NCBI RefSeq assembly: GCF_001577835.2
Contig: NC_029526.1
Coordinates: forward strand, 651,510 to 715,509
DNA length: 64,000 bases
Reading direction: 5' to 3'
From: Coturnix japonica
Lineage: Eukaryota; Chordata; Aves; Galliformes; Phasianidae
Positions 12,601-25,349 of the stretch are shown in pieces. The notes beneath the pieces are model-generated. The model did no database searches. It worked only from the letters and a program-made list of their open reading frames with translations, and was not told where the DNA came from. The position numbers and the translations under genes are program-made. Numbering within the stretch: position 1 is the first letter of the stretch; every line of letters begins with the position of its first letter.

Positions 12601-15600
12601 ACAGCAAGCAATGGAGCTACTTCAAGGGAGTTCAGTTTGGTGGTGAGCTGTTGTGTATGGCATAACAGCCTGCACTGGTGCCTTGGGATGCTTGCTTTGC
12701 TGTGAGCTGAAGGATGGGATGTGGATGGCTGTTTGAGAGGCAGCCTTGGGGTGAGGTGGAGCAGGGTACAGCAGTCCCCATGTGCTCCATGCCACCAAAC
12801 TGAGCCACCTGTGTTCTTCTGCAGAAGCATTCCTTGTCTGATGTTTCACTGCACTGAACCCTGCCTGTATTTGTGCCTGGCTGAGAAAGCCTTGGGGTGC
12901 TGTGGAAGTACCAGTAGCTCAGCTGCACACCTAATCCAGGCCAGGGATTTTCTCTGCTGTGCTTTCATTCCTTTACTTTTTAGGCTTATCCAGTTGTTAC
13001 AGCCTTAGGGCCAGCCTGATGGCAAGAGGCGCAAGGTGAGGAGGACATCATCCTGCTGGGGAGGTGTAGCTGGGAGCCAGGTGCACCAGGTGCCTCCCAT
13101 CCTGCTGCTTCCTCTCTTTGTATCCCAGAGCTGTGTCCTTGCTCTCTCGAGTGACTCCTGAGATGGAAAAGAGCTCATTGCAGTGGTTGAACCCTGAGAG
13201 CTAACGCCTTTAGGTCACCTTTCCTGGTACCGCCTTCACCTTTGGTCCCTCTGCTCATGTGTTTGTGCTCGGGCCATCCTTTCCTCCCCTGAGCTCTGAA
13301 AGAAGTGCCCGGTGCATCACACAGCTCACCCAGATGTGCAAGGTCAGGAAGCCAGCAGGGGAAGGTCTGCCTCAGCCCGGTAAAGCAGGAGAGCCAGGTT
13401 AAACCAACAGTTGTCCTGTGAAGTGGCTCCCTGGGACATTACAGATGCAGGCTTTGCTCTTCTGAGCTCTGCTCAGGTACACACCCCACCTTGGAGGTGC
13501 TCCTGGAGGATTCCACTACAAAGGAGAAAAAAAGTGAAGGGGATTTTTGTTCTTAATGTAAGAATCCTGCATCTAAGCTGTGCCTGTGGGCATGTATTTA
13601 ACTGGTGAGAGCTGTCAGTTTTTCTTGCAGCGGAATTTATTATTTTGCTGATGCTGCTTCTGTCTGGAGTTAGTGTAGCAATAACAGAGATAGAAGCTCC
13701 GATTCTTACCTGCATGATGTCACCATGCTGCCCACTGGGCTTTGGGCAGCTCTATTCTCCTCACTGTGCGGCAGGAGATTCCATCAGGGCCCCCAGGGTG
13801 AGATTCAGATGCTCACAGATGGGGTCTGGGTATCCGAATCCTCCAGGGAAATTTATTGGGGGATTGTAGTTTCCAGTGTTCTGATTTCACATCCAGAGGC
13901 AGTGCTTTGTATGGAAACAGCTATGGTTTTTTTCCTTTTGTCTCCTGAGTCTATCCGGTCCCTTTCTAGCCTAAAGAGATGTACTTATCATCAATATCAC
14001 TGTCCTTACATGGTGGTCTTACACAAGGTTGGAATGAAGCTGTAGGCTAAGTCGTACACATGTCCCAGAAGCAATGGGCTGCAGGAGTGATCTGCTGCCT
14101 CAGTTTAACAGTCAAAGCAGAAGAAAGCTGAGGGAACAGCCTCTTTTTTCTTCTTTTTTAGCTCAGAAGAGCACATCTCTGCTAATTGGCTGTTAAACGA
14201 GATTGCTCTCTGCGAGGCACTCTTGCCTTATGAAGCCTTTAAGGAATAATGCTCTGATCAGCTGCACGTAGGGCGCTCAAATACAATCTGCCTAATGAAT
14301 GTGGGGCTCAGAGCATCATTCAGACGTTAGGGAGCCAAGGTTTTGGGTTAAGGAGCAGCCCCTTGGGCTGGGAATGTGCTTTTTTTCTGAAATGCTAATC
14401 TTGCAGACAACAAAGGCTGCTTTTTAATCTCAAAGGCAGTGCAGTCAGGTTGGAGCTATGGCTCTTAGCTGGAGGTTTCCAGGGCTGCACGCATGTTATC
14501 GCACGTCAGGACCACCGGTGAGCCACCCACTTGCCTGTGCATCCTTTGGCCCAATTACTGTGCATACAAATATTATGTTTGTGTATGTTTACTCCATTTG
14601 GAAAAATCTGAGCCTTGAGGGATTGCAGCTTCCTTTTGTTGTGAAGCAGACTAAGCTGAGAGCCAGCTGAAGAAATGCTTCTTGCTCACCAAGCTGTACT
14701 TACGGGGGGGGTCTGGGAGCTGCCACGCTCTGTGATGGGGTGGTGGGAAGGCTGCTGCTGGTGCTTTGATTTGGGGTCAGAAAGGGCGGTGTGGAAGGAG
14801 GGGCTCTCTGAGCATAGGCAGGCACCTTCCTTCCCTATGCAAATCCTGCTGTGCTATGCACGGCTCAGCCCCAGCAGCCTGCTTGTTGTGGGGCATGGAG
14901 AGGGCTCACAATGCTTAGGTGCCTGTCCCCCATCTCAACTGGCTGATGCACAGCAGCCCAAAGCCATGATACCACACAGCAGGGGAGAAATGAGAAGGAG
15001 AATGGTGTGTGCTCTGCTACATTAGAGCTAATGCAGGGGGTGTTTTATTGCTGATATTAAACCTGGATGAGGGCAAAGAGAGAATGCAGCTGATGCACAG
15101 CACCTGCCCCTCACAAAGTGCCCAAGCCTGTAGAGACCTAGCAGTGATTTGGTAAATCACAAGCAGGTTTCCAGCCTTCCCTATAATGGTACTCTTACAT
15201 GCTACCCGTCCAATGGCCTCAATTACTGGTGCAGCAGATTAATCTATAAATTGAGGTGGGTGTAGAAAAGCCATCAGAAAGCAGCATTTAGTGCATGGTG
15301 CCTCATGCTCAGTGCTGTCTGCCTCTGGTTGTTCTGACCAGACAGATAATGCAGTGCCTTGTACTAAATCATGTCACAGGGAGAGCGCTGAAAAGTGGTC
15401 TGGGTGCAGTGTGCATCTGCAGGGAGGTTTCTGCATGCAGCAATGTGCATGGGAAGTAAATGGGAGTAATGAGATCTGCCTGACCCCAGCATCCAGCTCC
15501 TCTTTTCCCTGCTCCCCCCACCATGCTGCTGGGAGCCCGTGGGCTGTGCTGCTGGTGCTGTGACCTGAGCCAGGGATCAGCCTGGGGCCACATGCTGCTG

Positions 15601-15974
15601 TTGCAGCCCCACGTGGAAGCGGAGCTGCTGGCTGAGCTGAGTCAGGTTGCCACCTCTTGGTAAGGTGACATTACAGGATGTCTGCCCACAGACTTTGGTG
15701 GCCTTTTCTTTGGGAGGGGAAAGGAGGAGGGGAGGAGGTTTCCTTTGCGAGGGCAAAAGGCTTTAAACAAAGCCCAAATTCTGCAACTGCTGGCTAAGTT
15801 AAAAGAATAAAAAAGCAGCACTGGCACTCTGTGCTCCTTTCCCAGCTCCTCCTGACCCAGAGATGTGACCATCTTTACTGGCGCCTTTCCTTTGTGCTCC
15901 TTTCTCAGATGAGAATGATGTGAGAGTTTCTTCCCTTGGCAAGGTCTTTACCCTGCTTGTGTTTTGTGCTCACA

Positions 15975-16055
15975 GAAGGGGTTTGGGTTGGGAAGAGAAG
16001 GGCAGTTGGACTAGATGGTATTAGGGGTAATTTCCAACCTTAATGATTTGCTGTG
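15975..16055 (+). repeat. CR1 LINE 3'-end fragment, diverged
   Basis: It contains GTTGGACTAGATGGT, then a diverged form of the CR1 'TTCCAACCTTAATGATT' end. It is short and old-looking. Confidence 0.65.
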
Positions 16056-19000
16056 GCAGGGACTTCCTAGAAGGAATGGATGAGGTTTGATTTGGTATTA
16101 ATTGACTCCTCAAATCTCTAGCAGCAGACCCTGAAGAGAGCTAGGCATTGAAAGCCATGAGGTAAGAGGAGGAGGTATGGTGTGCCCTGGGAGCCCTGGG
16201 GTGGCTGTGTCCCAGCTGGGATGCACGCTGTCCCTGCTGGGTGCCCATGCTGGGGTCACAGCATTTCCCTGCACACTTACGGTCAAGCTGCAGCCTGCAT
16301 TTTCCAAGGAGGCATCCACTCACAATGGAAAGACTTACAATTTGGGATCCACCACATCCTTTGGGAAGCTGTTCCCATGGTTAATGCATTTACCATGTAA
16401 CTATTTCAGCTCCCTGAAGGAGATCGAAGCCTCTGCTGGCAGCCTGCCTGCCTTACTCGGTGCTGCTGAGCTGCACTGTGGCCCTGGGACAGAAGCCTTG
16501 CTACAGAAGGGCTGGGTGACCTATCCTAAAGCTGGGGACCCAGAGCTGCTCGCTATGGCTGTGAACATGGATGGGAGTCTGTTTGGTCTTCATTCAGCAG
16601 CACGCTGCTGGTCCTGGGTGGATGGTACATGCACATCTGCTTTGCCCTCAGTGGCTGATGGGTCACTCAGGATTTGGGAAATCCTCCCGTGCAGAGGCTG
16701 TGGGATTCTCACCACTGAATGCCAGAGACACTGTGTCACCAAGAGCCTGGCTGGGCTCTTGGTGTCCCCATTCCACTTCCTAAGCAGCTTTTGGTGGGTG
16801 AATGGTGACCATGAGACCTGCTGCTCTGTGCAGGAGGTGCCCAGCCATCCTCTTTGCCCTCCAGCCAGAAGGGCACAGCAGAGCGAGGTGACACCTGGGT
16901 CCCTTTGGGGTCTGGCAGTCTGTTTCCAGCCAGGTGGATCCCTGGGAAGAGCAAGGCAGTGCTTCCAAGTGCGGCTGCCAAAGCTTAAAGGCTCAGAAGT
17001 GGCAGTCAAAGCTCTTCAGCCAAACCCTGGAGAAAGAACCAACAAGACAATCTTATTTTCTCATATTCTCTACACTTTGGGCTCTCTGCTTTTGTCTCTT
17101 GGTTTGTTACTGAGCTGTTGCTGTGGCCATCAGCTGTATTAAAAAAGCAAAGTGCATCCTTCCATTGGTTAACTTCCCATTGCTTTCAGCAGGCTGGACT
17201 TCAGCTTCTGTACAGCAAAAACCTTTGAGGGCACTTCCCTCCAGACTTTGCCCCTGCAGTGCCCGCCCTGGTGGGCTCCTTTGGCCAGCTCTTGGTCTGT
17301 GTCGGGGCAGCACCATGGAGGGGAAGGTAACTGATGGACACACCATTGATGCTGCCCTTCTCTGAAGCAATTAAATGCGATCGAGTCCAATTTCTTGTTT
17401 TATGGCTGCTCGTAGCAGTGCCCAAATGTTTATGGCTCCCTGTAGGCCCATGTGCTGCCAGGACAGCCTTCCCACTGGAAGTTAATATATGATAGTCGTG
17501 CTATTTATTTCCTTGCATGACACTGCAAAGCAGCCGCTGCCCTGGGTGGCGCAGGCTGGTTACTCATTACAGCGATACATTTGTGCCAGAATGCCCGGAT
17601 GCTTGCTCACCCTCCTTTAATTTCCTGGGAACTTTCCCCTGTCCCAGGCTGCCCAGCTTTGCAAACATTTGCGTGTGGAAGGCGGTCTATTTGTTTTCAT
17701 CGGGACTTTGCTTAAAGCTGTTGGATTAATTGCTGGGGGAGGGGGAGACCCTCCTTGCTCCTGTCTGGCTTTCTCACCCAGTTCTGATCAAAGCCTGCTG
17801 CTGTGGGAAGCTGACGGGGCTGAGTGCAGAACCCTGGGGTCCGGTGTTGTTGGAGGGGCAGTTTTCTCAGGCTATTGGAGTGCCTGGCACCATAAGGAGC
17901 AATCTGCCAGCAGCCCCGGCTGCTCCGCCATCCCCACGCATTCAGTGCAATCTCGTTAGTGCTGGAACAATTCCATTAGCAGCACTGCTCCACACGGTCT
18001 GCAGCAGCCCCTGTGCCGATCAAATCCAGGTCCACGCAGTGAGACATTCCCTGCGTACCGAGAGAGCCCGAACAAAAGGTTTGCTGTTAGACAAAGGGGA
18101 AGGAGCCGGCCTCCAAAGGGAGGCAGAATTCCTCCTCCCGTCACCAGCAGTTATTTTCTGGCTGTTCTTTTTTAAGAGCTGGTTTTGTGACTGCGGGTCC
18201 TTTTGCGTTTGAAGATGTCGACGTTTTTAAGGTCTCACGGTGAAATCATGTCAGGGCCAGCGGTTCCAGCAGCTCTGAATGTTCTCAAACAAATGCCTTC
18301 TAAGATAAAAAGCCGTATGTGCTCAATCCCAGCCCAGCACTGTGGCCATGGTTGTTTTATTTGAAACCTCCAGGCTGAGCTCAGCGCAGTCGCAGGAGCT
18401 GCGGGTGCTGGGAGTTGTTCATTCACTCTTATTGCTGTGCCTCAATATGGGCACCGGTGTGCTCAGCAGGATCCAATGGATCCACGTGAGAACAGTTTGG
18501 GGAGTTCTGATGTTTTAGCTGAAAAGATTTTAACGAGTGTTTTTAGCTTTTTCTTCCCCCACTTGGCTGCCATAAGCTGATCAGCTCAGCTTCACCGTGG
18601 TTTTGCACAGTGCAGTAAATGTGAATCTTGGAAGCACATGGAGAATGCACTCAGGGACCGGTCAGCGTGCAGACGGTGCGTCCCCATAGGGCAAGGCACA
18701 GGTAGGTGTATGCTGGTGGATTTGCAGAGTCTCTGCATGCTCAGTATGTGGCCAGGTCAGTGCTCACATTCCATCACGGTGCAGACAAACCAGGTCCCTG
18801 TCTCCAATGGCAGGAGCAGCTCTGCTCTGTATCACTCTTCAAGCTGCTGAACCTCCCTGGTGGAAGCTGCAGCCTCCAGCTGGGAAGGGACAGCTTGTCC
18901 AGCACTTGGCCTTGGTGATGGTGCTGACGGGGCCGTGGCTCTGGCTGCCCACCAAGTCCTGAGGGGAGGGTTCCCATCCGTCAGCTGAGTGCTGGAGCTG

Positions 19001-20974
19001 TCAGACAGGCAGACAGGGCTGCTTAGCACTGGCTTGGAGCCGTTAACGTCTTCATAGCATCAGGAGTCAGCTGAACGCTGCAGCTCTTTCAATTAGGCTC
19101 CTGTTGAGCTCCATCCGCTGATACTGTAACGTCGTTGGCTGGCCCTGCTGCAGTGCCTTGGAGGAGCGTGCTGCTGGAACAGCCTTCATCTGTGCTGTGT
19201 GCTGGGCAGGAGCCAGCTGCAGGCTCCCCAGCATCACCCTGATGAGGAGGGCACTGGGTTTTGGTTCTGCTCTGCCCATACAGCTTGGGGCAGCTGCAGG
19301 GACACTGGTACAGAGGGGCCTTGTGCTGCTGTGCCCTGTCCCGCGGTGACAGCCTGTACGCAGCCCGTGCTGCCCAGCCCCATCAGCACAGCCCTGTTTC
19401 ATTGACAACAACCTCATAGCAACTCTGTCTGAAAGGCCCAAGGAAAACGCCGTGCTTCCTCCAGCTCTGTGGCCTCAGCGCCACAAGCATCACAAAGGCT
19501 GTGGGCCCCAGCAGGAAGCTTCAGTCCCTTCCCTAATGAGGTCTTCCTGCTGATAAGGGGACCTGCAGGGCAGGGGCTGGCTGAGCCAGCGAGCTCCTGG
19601 GTGCCGTCATGGGGGTGAACATGAACTCCACAGACCATGGAAGGAGCCTCCAGCCCCAGCATCTGCTAGAGAGGTGCTGTGCTGATTTGGGTGCCCATGG
19701 AGGGGCACGGCATCCATCAGTCCTCTGATCTTGGTGTGCATGGAGACCTATTTGGTTCTGCTGGTCGCAAGTTGATGTTGAAACACATTTCCATCATGAA
19801 AGCAAGGTTCAGTCTGCTTTAACAAAGCAACTTTGTGCCGCTTGTGAAGTTTCACATAAATTCACCACGCTGGATTAATAATAAATCCAGCAATAAACCC
19901 ATTGTCAGCATACCAGAGCATTGCCCTTGGACAGGCCTGCAGCTCTCTGCTGCTGGGAGGTGGGACTGCCACGTGACACCATCCGTTCCCCACTGATTTA
20001 TCTTTGGCTGCAGATACCACCAGCATCAAGTGGCCTGCAGCCACCTCACCAGGACAGCATCCAGCATGCACTTAGCCTGTCGCATCACTGTGGCTTCTGC
20101 ATGCCAGTGGTAACCACGTCTTCTCAGCTGTGCTTTGATTTGCAGAGCTGTCGGTGCGTCCTTGCTGGCAGTCCTCAGTGAGCACTCTGCTCACAGGATG
20201 CACGGTTTGGTTTGAAGGGAGGACAGTGGGACAGGCAGTCCGTGCTGCAGTGGGTAGGAATCTTCCACTTCTTAAAATGAAGGTATTTCTTGGCTGCATT
20301 AGTTGCCCAGCTGTGGTTAGTTTGTATGAAAACCATTTCCTGCTGTTAAGGGATACTGTTTGGCTTCACAGCCATTCATGGCAGAACAGATATCTTCAAA
20401 CCTCTGTGCTCTTCTCTCTGCTGGGTGAGTCTCTCACCTACGTCCCCCCATCAGAGCTTTTGGGGTGACCTCCAGCCACAGACACAGCTCACAGCTGGTG
20501 ATGACAACCTGGAGAACTTGCTCAGCATTGCTCTTATGGCTTGTGTGCGTCAGTAACTGTGCTCTTAGATGTGTTTGCTTGCACTATCTCCCATAAATGT
20601 TCCTTAAGAAGAAGGCTGTTGGCTAAACATCACTACCAACCTATTTTGTGTTCAGTGTTTGCTTCTTATGTATTAAGACTTTTCTGCTAGAGAAGCTGCT
20701 GTCCATAGAATGATCCAAGCAGCAGCAGCAGCAGGCTTTGCAGTCTGCATACTCCCAGGGAACCATCAGAAACAAAGAGTAGAGGGCTTGTGATTCCAAA
20801 AAGGGGAGCAGGGAATGCTCCTGGCGCCTTTAGTAGAGCACCCTTCATTCCCTGTTGATGGGACAATGTGCAGTGTCACTGGTCACTGCCTGCTTTCTTT
20901 TGTCACTGGCTCACTCTTGCTTGGCTGACTGGTGCTTGTTCAGCTGCTGTCTGTTCTCCAGAAGTACTTCATAG

Positions 20975-21140
20975 GCTGGTGGAATGGCTTGGGTTGGAAG
21001 GGACCTCAAAGATCATCTAGTTCCAATCCCTGCCCTGGGCAGTGCTGCTGACCCCTACATCAAGCACTAGATCAGGCTGCCCAGCTCCCCATCCAGCCTG
21101 GTTACCCATCCAGCCTGGCTTGGAACACTCCCCTAAAGAC
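20975..21140 (-). repeat. CR1 LINE fragment, minus orientation
   Basis: The plus strand reads as the reverse complement of a CR1 3' end: GGTTGGAAGGGACCTCAAAG, then 'CATCTAGTTCCAATCCCTGCC' in parts, then the CATCCAGCCTGG segment. It lies beside another CR1 fragment in the opposite orientation. Confidence 0.8.
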
Positions 21141-21224
21141 ACATCTTTCACAAAGACAGGACATCCTTTTCCAGGTGTTACTCCTCAGTAGCTGTGGGAT
21201 GGGCATTGTGAGCAGCAGAGGCCA

Positions 21225-21412
21225 GCATGCAGAGATGTCTGAGATAGGCTGTCGAAGGATACGAGTCAGGCATTGGAAGCCCTGGAGGTGTTTAAGAGAC
21301 ATGTGGACATAGTATTAAGGGACATGGTTTTGTGATGGGGTGCAGTAGGTCACGCTGATATTGGACTAACCTTCAATATCTGGAAGGCCTTTTCCAGCTC
21401 ATGTGGTCCCAT
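21225..21412 (+). repeat. CR1 LINE 3'-end fragment
   Basis: It contains the CR1 segment GGAGGTGTTTAAGAGACATG, then a GGACATGGTTT block, then a diverged tail (AAGGCCTTTTCCAGCT). The orientation is opposite to the adjacent fragment at 20975-21140. Confidence 0.7.
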
Positions 21413-23324
21413 GAAACATGCAGGCACGTGGGAGGAGCAGCACAGGAGCGGTGCAAAGCTCTGCCTTTGGGCAGCAGGCATCCTCCCCATGCATCAAGGA
21501 AGGAAGTAACAACCTTGGTGGCAACAGTGCATGCACAAATCTCCCTGAATCACTGCCTTGACATGAGTCAATGGTGTCACAGAGCTGTTCACAGAGTGGG
21601 CTGGGCGAGGAGCTGCATGCAGTGCAAGGCATGCGAGGCGTTCCTCCTGGTGCTGCTGCCAGCAGCCCTGCAGCTGGAGCCCATCCCTGGTTTGGACGCT
21701 GCGTTTCTCGCTGCAGCGAGTGCGGTCAGAGGGCTGGAAGTGGTGAGGAATGAGGAAAGCTTGGAAGAACGGGCGTTGTTTAGTCTAGGAAAGAGCAGGC
21801 TGAGCAAGGCAGGCGTGAAACCCTTTCAAAGACATAAAAGACTGCTGCAGAAAGTGAGGGAGTGAGCTGTTCTGGGTAGCTACTGCAAAATGATAACAAG
21901 AAAACTCGCACGAGTGGGAGGCCAATGGAGACCCCAAACCTGCAGCATGGGTGGGATTGGCCTCATTGCATCCAGAGAGGAGAGCAGCCCTCTCTTTGTC
22001 AGTCAGTCAGTCACTTTGCAGGGACCAGCATTCTCCCATTCTCCTATTGCTCGGGGACTTTTTAATTGTGGAAATTGAGAGCGTGGCTCTGTGTCCTCAA
22101 TAGGCAATTGTCCTGGTTCCCATCCCTGGATCCAGTATGTCTTAGCAAATTACTTTCTCTCTTTTAAATGCCTTGGTGATTAAAGATGCCACAGCAGATA
22201 CCCTTAATGAGTGCAAAAAGGCTAATAATTCCTCGTGCTGGCAATGAATGCAATTAATCAGGCCCCGTTACTTGATTTTTAAACAGATGAGGCATTTAAG
22301 GCCAAGCAAGTTTTTAATTGGACTTTAATGTCTCTCATTTACTTCATGTTGGCACGGGTGTAGGAATTCCCACCCCCAGGTTTGCTGCTGAGTTTATTCG
22401 GGGTGATGAGCGAGGAATCTGCAGCAGACGTGCTTCAGGCCATGCTGGCCCAGCCATGCTGCAGGGAAAAAGCAGCCCATCCCAGTGCTGACGGCAGCTT
22501 GCAGCATTTCAGGAGCAGGCGGTAGCCTTGCATCCTGCACCTCAACACCCCAGAGGGATCCAGATGCTGTCCCAGTGCATGCTGTGCTTTGCAGAGGCTC
22601 TCACCCATTTCAGAGATGGCCGAGGGCATAGCCCCTATTTCTGCATCCTCAATTCTCCCACAGCGAGGGCATCAAGGTGAGAAGTTAGCTCTGCCCTGAG
22701 AAACATATGGAATACCTCATGTTACAGAGCTTCTGCCTGCCAGCCCGGGGTGCAGGTTGGATTGGTTGTAGTGCTTCCCTGGGTCTGTCTCAGTGCATCC
22801 TTAAGCCACTTGCTGAAGCCCACAGCCCCATGGCAGTTCCTGCATCGCTCTGTGGCTGCCTTGCACACAGCGCTAATTATCTGCACAAATCAGTGCCTCT
22901 GCAACATATTGGAAACAATCTGAGATATCAAAGTGTGGCAGGCATTTGTCTTCCATCCCCTGGATTCTCTTCAAATAACCTCCATCTGCCAGCTCCTGGC
23001 CCAGGGCACAGTGAGCTGCTGCACATAAACACTGCCTGGCCAGCGGCAGGTAGCACCTCAGGGCACACTTGCCCAATGTTTGTTTGGTCTTGCTTGTTTG
23101 TCATACCTCCTCTGCTCACAACCTGAGTGCTCATCTGATAGTAGGGCTGGTAGTTGTGCAAGGCTCGCGTGCAGTCCCAGCTGCAGGGTCCAGATCTCTC
23201 CATTTTTATCCTGTTCACAGCACCGGGGCCTCTTGCACCATTTTTCTTCCCCCAGTGACCTGTAGATAAGGATCCTTGGAGCTGTCGTGCTCTACAGAGT
23301 AAGGGAAGATAGGGGCTGAGTGAG

Positions 23325-23515
23325 GATGAAGCTGTGTTGCCCCAGATAGGGGCTGCCCAAAGATGTTGTGGGTGCCCCATCCCTGGAGTTGCCCAAGGCC
23401 ATGGATGGTGCCCTGTGCAGCCTGAGGTGGGAGGCACCAGCCCACAGAACTGGGTAGGCTTTGAGGTCCCTTCCAGCCTAAACCATCCTATGATCCCACG
23501 ATTCTGTTACTGCTT
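23325..23515 (+). repeat. CR1 LINE 3'-end fragment
   Basis: It contains GGGTGCCCCATCCCTGGAG, then GCAGCCTGAGGTGGGAGGCA, then GAGGTCCCTTCCAGCCTAAA with a decayed terminal ATTCTATG-like repeat. All are in the order found in CR1 3' ends. Confidence 0.8.
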
Positions 23516-24469
23516 GATGATGGTGTGGACATTTCAATGGGGCGTTCATGTGAGAAAGTTGAACAGCAGAGCCCCCCGTGTGCCCCATGTCCCTGTAGGC
23601 TGTGGGCACACTCCCCTGCAGTGTGCAGACCAGAATAAGTCAGAGGGCCAGGCCCTGGGATACTCCTGCTCCTCTTCCCACAGACCCAGAGCTTACTGAG
23701 ATTCCCTTAACTCAGGGTCTTATCCCCCATATATACCTACATCAGGAAGCTGCAGCCCCAAGTGACCGCAGCCAGCCATTCCTGCACTGTGAATCTTCTG
23801 GCTGAAGCTCACAAGGATGTTATTTTCTTTGATTTAATTCCATGTAAACTGCGGAATTATTTTGCTTTGGAGGGCTGCAAATGATGGAAGCATAAACCAC
23901 ACTAATGATGCGATAAGGACAGCTCTGGATGCGGGGGCAGGATGTGCCTGCTGCTGCCTGGGGAGCCGCCTGCCGCTCACCTGGGGCCCCCTCCCCACAT
24001 TCCTCCATCTCTCTGGAACGAGAATCATTTCCTCTTCAGCTTTTTGCAGAGGCACAGGCCTTGCAGACGTGGAGCTATCTCTGGAATGTGTGTAAACAAG
24101 GAGTTGACGGATGTTGTTCCCCCCCTCCTCTCCCAGGCTGGTTTAAGAAGGGGTTAATGCAAGTTTGCTTTGCTGCTTCCAAGCTTTGAGAATTGTCTTC
24201 CCCTGGCAGCGACCTGCTGACCCCAATCCTCTGTGTGCCTTTCCCAGCAGAAAGCCGAGCTTTGGGGCCCAGGCACGCGGGGTGGGATTTCAGCCCTCTA
24301 TGAACAAGGGGAGGAAGGACAAAGGTGGTCCTGGGAGCTGGGAGCAGTGTGGGATCCCAGCGCACGGCGAGTGGTGTGTCATGGGATGGGGCTGCCTGTG
24401 GGATGGATGTAGGCTGTATGGGAACATTTCTCAATGAGAGGGCAGCGAGGTGCTGGCACTGCTGCCCAA

Positions 24470-24585
24470 AGAGCCCTTCCATGGAGCTGCCTGAGCTGGT
24501 GGGGACAGCCAGCCTGCAGCAGGGCATTGGAAATGGAGGGTCTTGGAGGTCCCTTCCAACCCAGCCATTATGTGATCCTGTGAGA
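24470..24585 (+). repeat. CR1 LINE 3'-end fragment, short
   Basis: It has a GAGGTCCCTTCCAACCCAGC tail block preceded by a diverged 'CTGAGCTGGTGGGGACAGCC' block, matching the CR1 3' end order. Confidence 0.7.
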
Positions 24586-25349
24586 TGGGCCAGGAGCAGG
24601 TTTGCATGCAGAGGACTGTTCCTGGTGGTGGGTTCTGGTTCCTCCTGTTTTACAGGAGGTTGGAACGTTAAGCAGGGGGACAGAAGCTTGGAAGTGGTGT
24701 AGGGGCTGGGATAGAGTGTGTCTCAGTGGGGGTACAAAGAGCTCCAGCTGTCAAAAACACAACAAAATTAATACATAGGTGTGTTGAGTGCACAACTAAT
24801 GAGAGCAGCCTGGGATCCAAAGGGTGTCTGGGCTCAGAGCAAATGGCAGCAGCCAGAATCTAAAGCTATTTGAGGGTGAGCTGGAACCTAATGCCGAAAT
24901 GGTTAATTCCTGGATGTGCTGTCAGCACTAGTGACGCACTGAGGCTGGATCCCTTCCAGAAAACAACACTTTAACCCGAAGACAAAGAGCTGGGCTTAGC
25001 ACGGAGGTGATCAGTGGAATGGCTTGGCCTGGTGTATACAAGGGGTCAAGCCGGATGATTTAATGATCTCTCTTGGCCTGAAAGCTCTCTGTTCTCTTAA
25101 GAAGATAAATGAAAAAGCCCTTTCACAAAAAAGCCAGCACTCAAGATGTGCGTGTAATGAACTCGACGCTTCCAGGGCAGCGGCCAAGTGGGCTCTGCGG
25201 GCAGACAGACCCTGCCTGGAGCTGCTGGGGCTGCTGCCCATCTGCTCACCACCAGCCAGGCCACCGTGTGCACACATGGCGTGTCTCAGCCCTGCTGCTC
25301 ATTGCTGGCCCCCTGTATTGAAGCACGGTTTGCTCCTTGTCTCCTGCAG

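Larger units (their letters stand above)
1..25349 (+). other. CFDP1: Long CFDP1 intron (partial), no recognised coding exon
   Basis: This stretch lies immediately upstream of the acceptor of the penultimate CFDP1 exon and is read as the large intron known from vertebrate CFDP1. I find no exon with a recognisable protein. It contains CR1 LINE 3'-end fragments (near 9585, 15975, 20975, 21225, 23325 and 24470), possibly another at 25010-25090, and short simple repeats such as a GCA run near 20720 and a GTCA run near 21997. Several AT-richer islands with clustered homeodomain-like or TALE-like cores are given as findings. An open frame of 321 codons at 16177-17142 has no recognisable family. Alternative terminal exons of CFDP1 or intronic ncRNAs cannot be excluded. 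Confidence 0.7.

Noticed and set aside
25010-25090. Possible CR1 3' end before the CFDP1 exon
   Set aside because: TCAAGCCGGATGATTTAATG and TTGGCCTGAAAGCTCT resemble a diverged CR1-type tail but the match is too weak to call without an alignment.
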